In this document: piece by piece, positions 9,214-15,286 of the stretch | Numbering within the stretch: position 1 is the stretch's first letter | Layout of the letters: the number at the start of each line of letters is the position of its first letter | DNA from: Cupriavidus necator | GTDB lineage: Bacteria > Pseudomonadota > Gammaproteobacteria > Burkholderiales > Burkholderiaceae | Reading direction: 5' to 3' | Length of the DNA: 64,000 nt | NCBI GenBank assembly: GCA_022041995.1 | Contig: CP074381.1 | Span: forward strand, 4,073,957-4,137,956 | Notes under the pieces: generated by a model | What the model saw: only the letters and a program-made list of their open reading frames with translations | Database searches by the model: none | What the model was told of the DNA's origin: nothing | Program-made: the position numbers and the translations under genes

Positions 9214-9606
9214 ATGGGTGAACAGAAGGGCGACGAAGTGCCGCCGACAGATGAAGACATGCAGTTTGCTGAGGACCTCGACGGCGATCTCGAGGACAAA
9301 ACCGGGCAAGCGGGGGCCGAGCCGGACATTACTGTTCGGGAGAATGATGATGGCAGCCGTGTGATCGAGATTGACTACGACAAGGAAGGGGGGGCGCTGT
9401 TGTGGAGGGAGAGCGCGACGCCGAAGGTGACGACCGCGGCGATCGCGGAGATGAGGATCGCGGAGACGATCGAGGCGATGAGGATCGAGGGGGTGGCCCG
9501 GACGGCGAGTGAACGGATCGGGATTGGTTGCCAGGCGGCCGGCTTCGCTTCTTCGACGGAGCCGGCGTACCTATATTCGCAAGCTGCAACGGTTGGACAC
9601 CCTTGA
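9214..9606 (+). CDS. Acidic small protein, possibly frameshifted
   Basis: The start is chosen for the AAAGGAG directly upstream; the stop of the previous gene lies two bases before, suggesting co-translation. The first ~60 residues are strongly acidic (DEDMQFAEDLDGDLED). As written the frame continues as a neutral Ala/Arg/Ile-rich tail to residue 130. A seven-G run near 9390 makes the frame after residue ~60 uncertain: the neighbouring frame continues with an acidic Arg-Gly-Asp-rich repeat and stops near 9510. I cannot decide which is native, as the written frame has the better GC-rich third positions. No family is recognised. Confidence 0.5.
   Translation: MGEQKGDEVPPTDEDMQFAEDLDGDLEDKTGQAGAEPDITVRENDDGSRVIEIDYDKEGGALLWRESATPKVTTAAIAEMRIAETIEAMRIEGVARTASERIGIGCQAAGFASSTEPAYLYSQAATVGHP
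9435..9491. repeat. Imperfect tandem repeat of a GATCGCGGAGATGAG-like unit
   Basis: Variants of GATCGCGGAGATGAG and GATCGAGGCGATGAG recur back to back. In one frame they encode Arg-Gly-Asp-Asp/Glu-rich repeats; in the annotated frame, Ile-Ala/Glu-Glu-Met-Arg repeats. Confidence 0.5.
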
Positions 9607-9686
9607 TGTCAGCCTCATACATGCTCGCGAAGAGCCAATCTGTCTCTGCACGTCCCGTTCGATGCGATTAAGGAGTCAGAACACTA

Positions 9687-9712
9687 GGGGGACTGTCCGT
9701 ATTTTTGTGTGC
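9687..9712. mobile_element. Probable insertion-sequence end fragment (IS256-like terminal repeat)
   Basis: GGGGGACTGTCCGTATTTTT followed by GTGTGC resembles the outer inverted repeat of IS256-type elements (GGGACTGTCC then A/T-rich then GTGT). No partner repeat and no transposase remain in the window, so this would be a relic. The rest of the 9607-9945 gap shows no gene I can support. Confidence 0.35.
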
Positions 9713-9945
9713 GAGGCGGTTTTGAATTTTTTTAGCCTCGGGCAGCGGTAAATCGCTCGCTGCCACAATGCGCTGCGCGGTTTGCGGGCGCTCGGCTTTA
9801 AGGGCACGTCAGGCCGTCACACAGTTTCGCTCGCCGAAGAGACCCGCACCCTTGTCGAGCCAGACGAGCCTTTGCTCCTTCCCAAGGCAGTTGTACCAGG
9901 ATATTCCCGCAACCATCTCTCGCGCATGCGCGTCGGAGCGATCGC

Positions 9946-10382
9946 TCATCGCTGCCCAGTCAGGAAGTCTTCCCAGTCCCACGCGTATGCCGCGCACCGA
10001 AAGCAGGCGTACTCGATCCATGCAAATTGTGCATAAAGAACGTGCGGGTCGGCTCAGGGATATCGTCAAAGCGGACGTACGGCCAAGGGCCATCGGAGTC
10101 GTGAATGGGAATCGGCGGGATGGTCGGCCGCGGAGGCAGTTCCTCCCTTCCCGTCAGCGCCACGGCAATGCTGCGCGCGACCAGGTCCCAGACGCTGGCG
10201 GACCAACGCGGATAGTCCTGCAGCACACCGGTCCAGACCTGGTCTGGCAGCAGATCCTCTTCCATATCAATTTGATAGTCGGCGAGCGCGCCTGAGCGCG
10301 CCCGCCCAATGTCGGCCGTCGCCACCGTTCGGCGGCCGCGAGCATCACCGCCCGCAAGCAATTCAACTGTGACTCGCAACAT
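9946..10382 (-). CDS. Conserved hypothetical protein, paralogue of the product at 11857-12312 (frameshifted near its C-terminus)
   Basis: Opens with MLRVTVELLAGGD and shares ADY, EDLL, a DYPRW motif and WDLVAR(A/S)IAVALTG with the protein at 11857-12312. As written the frame ends at 9960 with an unrelated tail. Restoring one T in the run near 10036 switches to a frame ending CAAYAWDWEDFLTGQR, which aligns with CAHLWEWESFLNGGR at the end of the paralogue, so I extend the gene to the TGA at 9946. The fold is unknown to me; short proteins beginning MLR.TVEL.PGG are familiar as orphans in bacterial and phage genomes. It is the last gene of a minus-strand cluster. Confidence 0.65.
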
Positions 10383-10391
10383 CGCAATGGC

Positions 10392-10766
10392 TCATTTCAA
10401 GTTCCCCAAGTCTTCGAATCCGTCCAATGTGGTTTTGTATGATTGGCGCATCTGCTCGACGATCCAGTCGACTTCCGGGCCGCCCAGTTGCCAGGCGGCC
10501 TGCTTGTTGCGCACGCCACGTTCCACCCAGTCGAGCAGTTCGTTCGGGCTTCGGGCGGGAAGCTCGATAGCCTTGCGACGGCAATACACGGCGAGCTGTC
10601 TGAACAGATCAAGGCACATCGCATAGCGCTCTGCCCGCTCTGCTTCGGTCAGTCCGACGATGCATTTTCCGTCGATCATCCGGGCCGCCAACTTCGCCTG
10701 TGCGCCGGCGAGGCTCGCGGGGAAGGCCATCCGCGGAAAATCGTCGGGTACCTTTGCGTCGCTCAT
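10392..10766 (-). CDS. Hypothetical protein, 124 residues
   Basis: A soluble, mainly helical protein (LTEAERAERYAMCLDLFRQLAVYCRRKA) with no signal peptide or membrane segment and no domain I recognise. It starts 13 bases after a GAGG and ends 9 bases before the paralogue gene at 10382, which points to one transcript. Its position between two paralogous genes suggests a duplicated or shuffled module. Confidence 0.6.
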   Translation of the reverse strand: MSDAKVPDDFPRMAFPASLAGAQAKLAARMIDGKCIVGLTEAERAERYAMCLDLFRQLAVYCRRKAIELPARSPNELLDWVERGVRNKQAAWQLGGPEVDWIVEQMRQSYKTTLDGFEDLGNLK

Positions 10767-10803
10767 TTCTCAATGTCCTCGACAGTCATTCATCGCTCGG
10801 GAT

Positions 10804-11211
10804 TCACTCAATGACGGCGAGACATTGCTTGTCCGCTAGCGTGGGCAGGTCGCCCCAATAGGGAATCAACTCGCCGCGATCGTTGCGGAACGCGAATCGC
10901 CGGACAGCGGCGTCATTGCTCTTGTACTGCCAGATCTCGCGCACGCGTTCGGTGATGCCGCCGCGAATCAAATGCACGGTTGCGCCGACACGGTGTTCAG
11001 GCAGCAGACTGTCCCACGTCTCCAGTAACGATTCAAAGGACGCAATGACGTAGGTCGTAATAAGCTCCAACGGCTCCAGGGACGCCGGGTAAAGCTGAAG
11101 CACCAGCAAAGGATTGACGGGCACGGCAGCGACAACACGCCACGGCAGATAGGGAGGCACCGGATCCTGACCGCTTGCACGGTCCAGCCACATCTCTTTA
11201 GTTAACAACAT
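10804..11211 (-). CDS. Hypothetical protein, 135 residues
   Basis: I place the start at MLLTKEMW (11211); the longer frame from 11253 adds residues lacking support. The protein mixes beta-like and helical stretches (WRVVAAVPVNPLLVLQLYP, TYVIASFESLLETWDSLL) and ends AVIE. There is no signal peptide and no recognised domain. It is in the same orientation as its neighbours, with a 37-base gap to the next gene. Confidence 0.55.
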   Translation of the reverse strand: MLLTKEMWLDRASGQDPVPPYLPWRVVAAVPVNPLLVLQLYPASLEPLELITTYVIASFESLLETWDSLLPEHRVGATVHLIRGGITERVREIWQYKSNDAAVRRFAFRNDRGELIPYWGDLPTLADKQCLAVIE

Positions 11212-11405
11212 ACATCTACCCATTCGCAAAAAAAGGAGGCGTCCCCAAGCCATAACGCGTCAGCACGGCGGCACGGGGCAGACCTCTCGCATCTGGCTGC
11301 CGGAAGAGCAGCGAAAGAAGCCGCGACGACGCCTCCGGCCTGAATAACCGGGGACGGGCACATAGTGCTATGGCTCGCCAGGTTCTCATCAATCTGTACG
11401 CGCAT
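11202..11405 (-). CDS. Possible small protein, 67 residues (weak)
   Basis: This frame fills the gap between the genes at 11467 and 11211 and overlaps the start of the latter. It begins MRVQIDENLASHSTM and is Ala/Cys-rich toward the end. No ribosome site or family supports it strongly; it may be non-coding spacer. Confidence 0.2.
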   Translation of the reverse strand: MRVQIDENLASHSTMCPSPVIQAGGVVAASFAALPAARCERSAPCRRADALWLGDASFFCEWVDVCC

Positions 11406-11466
11406 CCACCGTGGGCAATCAACGCGCAACAATCCCGCCCTCATCGCGCGGCAGTGCGCGAGGCCG

Positions 11467-11793
11467 TTAGGTCGCGCTTGCGCCCCTCCGATAGCGTGCC
11501 GTGACGTCCGTCCAGTGCTTGACATCGTTGACCTGACACCAGGCCTCCCACACATACCAGGCATTGCTCGTCGCGATTCCATCTGTTTCCTGCAGCACGT
11601 AAATGCGCCCGCTTACCGTCTCGCAGCGCATGGCGCTGGCGTCAAAGCGAACAATGGTGCTACTTACCTGCCCGGTACCGTTATCGAGATCGATTCCGAC
11701 CAGATGATGCTCACCCCGATCCGTCTCCACAATGCTCCACCCACCCAGATCAAATTTCGGCTTGCTTGCCAATGCACTGGTACCCCAGAACAT
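11467..11793 (-). CDS. Hypothetical protein, 108 residues
   Basis: The start at MFWGTSALASKP is preferred because AGGAGGGC lies at ideal distance upstream; the ORF is open to 11835 but without such a signal. The composition is beta-rich (GGWSIVETDRGEHHLVGIDL, SGRIYVLQETDGI) with several Trp residues. No family is recognised. It lies 63 bases downstream of the TTG-started paralogue gene, in the same orientation. Confidence 0.6.
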   Translation of the reverse strand: MFWGTSALASKPKFDLGGWSIVETDRGEHHLVGIDLDNGTGQVSSTIVRFDASAMRCETVSGRIYVLQETDGIATSNAWYVWEAWCQVNDVKHWTDVTARYRRGASAT

Positions 11794-11856
11794 GCACTGC
11801 CCTCCTATGCAAGATCGAGCGCCGGCCCAAGGCATACCCGGGCGCCTTGATGCCGT

Positions 11857-12312
11857 TCACCGACCACCATTGAGAAAGCTCTCCCACTCCCATAAGTGAG
11901 CACAGTCCAGTGGATCCGGCACTTCGCTGACGATTGGGCGTGTCTCGTAGCGGATGTGGTTAACGAAAAATGTACGGGCCGGTTCGGGAATCTCACACAA
12001 CCGAACATACGCAGCGCCAGGCACCCCTGAGCGATGGATCGGTACGTCAGGGACGGCCGGCCGCTTCGGCAGTGCCTCCTCGCCCGTCAAGGCCACGGCA
12101 ATTGCCCGGGCCACCAGATCCCAGATGCTCCCCGACCAGCGCGGATAGTCCTTGAGTTCCCCCGTATAGACATCGTCCAGGAGATCCTCGTTCATGCCGA
12201 TGGAATAGTCGGCCAGCGCCCCCGACCGTTCGCGTGCGATGTTCGCAGTGGCCAGCGTGCGGCGGCCCGATTCGCGACCACCAGGAAATAGTTCGACGGT
12301 GAGGCGCAGCAA
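11857..12312 (-). CDS. Conserved hypothetical protein, paralogue of the product at 9946-10382
   Basis: This 151-residue protein starts at a TTG codon (MLRLTVELFPGGR) behind GAAGGAAG; alignment with the paralogue, which has ATG at the same place, supports this start. Conserved blocks shared by the pair are the N-terminal strand, SGALADY, EDLL, DYPRWSGSIWDLVARAIAVA, EIPEPARTFF and the C-terminal WEWESFLNGGR. It is the intact copy and shows where the other is frameshifted. The function is unknown. Confidence 0.65.
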   Translation of the reverse strand: MLRLTVELFPGGRESGRRTLATANIARERSGALADYSIGMNEDLLDDVYTGELKDYPRWSGSIWDLVARAIAVALTGEEALPKRPAVPDVPIHRSGVPGAAYVRLCEIPEPARTFFVNHIRYETRPIVSEVPDPLDCAHLWEWESFLNGGR

Positions 12313-12381
12313 TGTGATCTTCCTTCGAATCTCAATTCATGAGCGGTTGATTGGCGAGCATGATGCGCTTGCGTTGACGAT

Positions 12382-12795
12382 TCATGGCTCGGCTTCTAAT
12401 TGCGCCCAGAACCACTGAATGACATCAGGTACCCTAAAGCGAAAAAGATTTGGGGAAAGCTCATCGGTGACCACAACCTGGGCTGAATAGTAAAAGTCCC
12501 GACCATACTCAATCTCGATCACAGTTGTCCGCAAACTGCGCACCGCCGCAGCCACCGCTTCTTGGCCTTCTCCATGCCGAAATAGCGACAGGAGTTCCTG
12601 ATATGACACTGAGCTTGCTTCCGCTGAGTGCCTGTCCCGATAAGCAAGCAAATACAGGTAGTCGCAGATTCCCCCTGCCAACGGCGAAAGGTCCCCCTCA
12701 AGCTTGAGCCGCCCTTCACTTCTCGCAACCATCGCAGCAAGCAAATGGCTAGCGCCGATTCGCGGTGACCCTTCTCGCACTGAATCCGATTGCAT
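12382..12795 (-). CDS. Hypothetical protein, 137 residues, first gene of the minus-strand cluster
   Basis: A soluble protein with a helical N-terminal half (GASHLLAAMVARSEGRLKL, ICDYLYLLAYRDRHSA) and a C-terminal half of alternating strands (TTVIEIEYGRDFYYSAQVVV). I recognise no domain. It lies 69 bases upstream of the next gene and faces a ~450-base non-coding region, which presumably carries the promoter for the whole cluster down to 9946. Confidence 0.55.
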   Translation of the reverse strand: MQSDSVREGSPRIGASHLLAAMVARSEGRLKLEGDLSPLAGGICDYLYLLAYRDRHSAEASSVSYQELLSLFRHGEGQEAVAAAVRSLRTTVIEIEYGRDFYYSAQVVVTDELSPNLFRFRVPDVIQWFWAQLEAEP

Positions 12796-13250
12796 CGCAA
12801 CTCTTTCCGACCTTTCGCTTATCCAACCAACCAGCCGTCGAGCCTAAGTTGTGTCCGGTGAATGCCGGAGACGAACACACATCATCATTGCCCGGCAATC
12901 GCCTGCGCCTTCTCGGTCGACAGAGGCATCTTGATGTGCTGAGATTGCGGCTGCCAGCATTCTCCCTACGCGCCGTAGCGTCGCTCGGGATCCGTGGACG
13001 TCCAATCGCACAACACGCGAGTGGGACTGAACGATCCGTTGGCATTGAACGCCCCGAACGAAGAGGAAGCCTCAAGCGGTGTAGCCCCTCAGCTCCGACG
13101 CTCACCAAAGACGGTGTCGACATCTGGATTGTAGGCATATACGTTGTATATGTAAATGATGACAACGAAAACGATGACAATTCATATGCTATAGACGCCG
13201 GCGTTGTAATCATGGATATATCGTCACTTTAGAACTGACGGTTCCATGGA
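12796..13250. other. Intergenic control region between the orphan cluster and a double-HTH regulator
   Basis: Long open frames exist on both strands here but are mutual shadows with no family resemblance. The part nearest 13250 is AT-rich and carries the 17-bp palindrome at 13136-13152 and a repeated GATGACAA, as expected of a promoter/operator region. Confidence 0.5.
13136..13152. promoter_or_regulatory. Candidate operator palindrome
   Basis: CATATAC (13136-13142) and GTATATG (13146-13152) flank GTT in perfect symmetry, about 100 bases before the XRE-type regulator at 13251. It is a natural candidate for binding by that regulator; this is inference. Confidence 0.5.
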
Positions 13251-13709
13251 ATGGCGTCACTCCGGCAGACATTCGCTCACAACCTTAGGAGACTTCGTGA
13301 GGAACGAGGTTGGTCACAGGATGACCTAGCCGAGCGCCTTCATACGGACCGGACTTCTATAAGCCGCATAGAGCGACTGGCGCCAAACGTCGCGCTTGAC
13401 AAGGTGGCGCAGTCGGCGGTGGCACTCGGGGTTGATGCGCGGCAGTTGCTGTCTACCGGGATCCACAGCGTAAGGACTGGCCCAACCCACCATGGTGTAT
13501 CTCCCTCGCCCCAGCTTGTTGGGGCGGCGGTCCGACGCCTGAGAGAGGCTGGTGATATTTCTCAACGGCAGTTAGGAGACAGGGTAGGGCTAGACCGCAA
13601 TCACATTTCGAGAATCGAAATGGGCTCAACAAATATAGCGCTAGACACTCTGGAGAAGGTTGCAACTGCGTTGGGAGTAGCCGCCTCAGATTTGCTTTCG
13701 CATAAATAG
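13251..13709 (+). CDS. Transcriptional regulator with two XRE-type helix-turn-helix domains
   Basis: A DNA-binding protein of 152 residues with two Cro/C1-type HTH modules. The first spans residues ~8-65 (LREERGWSQDDLAERLHTDR, SISRIER) and the second ~87-145 (LREAGDISQRQLGDRVGLDR, HISRIE), joined by a linker. Single-HTH proteins of this class usually dimerise; having two in one chain suggests a monomeric pseudo-dimer or binding to two half-sites. It probably controls nearby island genes and possibly itself through the upstream palindrome. No other domain is present. Confidence 0.85.
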   Translation: MASLRQTFAHNLRRLREERGWSQDDLAERLHTDRTSISRIERLAPNVALDKVAQSAVALGVDARQLLSTGIHSVRTGPTHHGVSPSPQLVGAAVRRLREAGDISQRQLGDRVGLDRNHISRIEMGSTNIALDTLEKVATALGVAASDLLSHK

Positions 13710-13758
13710 TCTCCGGACCAAGACACCTTGGGAGCAAAAGTTGCTTCGCCCTCACCCG

Positions 13759-14181
13759 TTAGGATGTCGCATCGGGAGGCGTATCCGATTGCGCGCGCCG
13801 GGGGAGCAAGGCTTGATCAATGGACGGCACCTCCTCGCGCGAGTCGACAAGCACCCGAAGTCGCTCTCGATCTTCGTCATTAACGAGGTCTGGAAAGCAA
13901 TTGATCAACGCTATTAGACGGTCACTTTCCACGATTCCGAAGAGATAGCGTGATACGACCGGCAAGCAGTCTGGGGTCGGTTCGCAGAGACCCGCCAGAT
14001 CGCGGTTCAGAGCTTCCTCTATTGCGAGAGCTACCCACCGCGAGCAAGGGCGCCTCTCCCGTTCCGCCAGTCGTCGCACTAGGTCGTAGGTCGCCAAGGA
14101 TAGGGAAACAGTCACCCTTCGACGGGGTTCACGCAAGATGTCGTGGCGTCCCTTTTGCGCAGGAGGGAGTTTGCTGATCAT
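13759..14181 (-). CDS. Ribbon-helix-helix-like protein, paralogue of the product at 14178-14681
   Basis: A protein of 140 residues whose N-terminal region RRRVTVSLSLATYDLVRRLA followed by a second helix (SRWVALAIEEAL) fits a ribbon-helix-helix DNA-binding fold. The second half contains LFGIVESDRLIALINCFPDL, which aligns with LLWSVEEADRVVKLGMHAPH in the upstream neighbour, so both domains are shared by the pair. The start overlaps the neighbour's stop by four bases (ATGA). The function is unknown; regulation of the island or an antitoxin-like role are both possible, but no toxin is visible next to it. Confidence 0.6.
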   Translation of the reverse strand: MISKLPPAQKGRHDILREPRRRVTVSLSLATYDLVRRLAERERRPCSRWVALAIEEALNRDLAGLCEPTPDCLPVVSRYLFGIVESDRLIALINCFPDLVNDEDRERLRVLVDSREEVPSIDQALLPRRAQSDTPPDATS

Positions 14182-14681
14182 GGATTGTCATGCTCCATGG
14201 CCAACCCTTCCGTATAGACGGCCCACTTGGCGCGAATTCTTGGAAGATCTGGCATGTCCATTGCCACCCATACTGCCCCGTCCTCCACGATGCGCTGATA
14301 TGCAACCTGCTCTTCGAAAGTCATCAAATGAGGCGCGTGCATACCCAGTTTGACTACGCGATCGGCCTCCTCAACCGACCACAGCAGGGCCACAGCTTCT
14401 TCGGTGGAGACTTGCTCCGTCCGGTTATCGCATGTGACGCGGAAGGTCAGCGTTCTCAATTTCTCGGATACCGCCCAAGCAACGAATTGGCCCAGCGACC
14501 GATGTTGGTCGCGTGCGGCGAGGATGGCCATATAGCGGTCGAGTGGAGGCAACCGAGCCCCCGTGACCTGGACTCGCTGTCGCTTGATACGGCTCGGCAC
14601 TTGTTGTCCGACTGATGTCGGTGTGATCTCGACCTCGGGCGACGGGATGGGCTCAGAAACGCGGCGTCTCGCCATTCGCAA
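14178..14681 (-). CDS. Ribbon-helix-helix-like protein, paralogue of the product at 13759-14181
   Basis: A protein of 167 residues with a basic, disordered N-terminus (MRMARRRVSEPIPSPEVE), a putative ribbon-helix-helix segment (QRVQVTGARLPPLDRYMAIL then SLGQFVAWAVSEKL), and a C-terminal domain shared with the downstream gene. The C-terminal similarity runs over ~35 residues in the pattern L-[WF]-x-[IV]-x-E-[SA]-D-R. It forms a translationally coupled pair with 13759-14181. I recognise no named family. Confidence 0.55.
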   Translation of the reverse strand: MRMARRRVSEPIPSPEVEITPTSVGQQVPSRIKRQRVQVTGARLPPLDRYMAILAARDQHRSLGQFVAWAVSEKLRTLTFRVTCDNRTEQVSTEEAVALLWSVEEADRVVKLGMHAPHLMTFEEQVAYQRIVEDGAVWVAMDMPDLPRIRAKWAVYTEGLAMEHDNP

Positions 14682-14848
14682 CTCCAGAAAGATTCTTTCA
14701 GCAGATTAGGCGTTACATCCGTTTCGTCAATAGAGTCTCGTTTCGGCTCCTTTCGACACCAGCGTCTCGTAGCAAGGCTCTGTTCTCCGACCTAGACTGC
14801 AGGAGGGGCTGCGGCAGCAGCCACGCACCCCAAGCCTTATTGGCCGGC

Positions 14849-15071
14849 GGCTGTTACGAAGTCCCGACAATTTCACGGGTGCAGTTGGTCGAACAGCAGC
14901 ATGTCCAGGCGACAAACGATCGTCTTGTCGATCAAAGGGGCCCGCGTCACGGTGCGCCTAGGCTGTTACGAAGTCCCGACAATTTCACGGGTGCAGTTGG
15001 TCGAACAGCAGCATGTCCAGGCGACAAACGATCGTCTTGTCGATCAAAGGGCCCGCGTCACGGTGCGCCTA
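14849..15071. repeat. Tandem duplication of a ~112-bp unit
   Basis: Copy 1 is 14849-14960 and copy 2 is 14961-15071, starting GGCTGTTACGAAGTCCCGAC. The copies differ by a single base: a four-G run in copy 1 is three Gs in copy 2. Each copy carries the start codon and first ~20 codons of the small gene that precedes the recombinase, so the duplication copies its 5' end and leader. Confidence 0.9.
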
Positions 15072-15233
15072 GTCAAGGCATATATGGAGAGTCGTCTCCT
15101 TCCCGGTGAGCGGGAGATATTCATCGCTCTATTAACTCAATACTCGCGTGCACTCGAAAAGTGCGGTGACGATGTCAAACAGCCGTCAAGTGTCGAATCG
15201 ACTGAATCGACTGAGGAAGTGGATGAATTGTGA
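15013..15233 (+). CDS. Small protein upstream of the recombinase (5' end duplicated, one-base discrepancy)
   Basis: If the three-G run in copy 2 of the upstream repeat is read as four, as in copy 1, an ATG at 15013 opens a 73-residue protein beginning MSRRQTIVLSIKGARVTVRL and ending in an acidic Ser/Thr/Glu tail (SVESTESTEEVDEL). As written, only a 110-residue frame starting in copy 1 (14901) reaches the same end, with a non-native middle. The stop codon overlaps a GTG of the recombinase frame (GTGA), hinting at coupling. The function is unknown; small genes beside serine recombinases sometimes encode accessory factors, but nothing here proves that. Confidence 0.5.
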
Positions 15234-15286
15234 CTCGCCGCCTTGCGCCAGAGCACAACTACGGAAATCTCATAACGGAGACTCAA

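Noticed and set aside
12749..13232. Two opposing ~155-codon frames in the control region
   Set aside because: They overlap almost fully, have no ribosome sites or family features, and run through an AT-rich operator-like region.
14849..15071. CRISPR-like repeat
   Set aside because: There are only two adjacent copies of a 112-bp unit with no spacers; no CRISPR array is present in the window.
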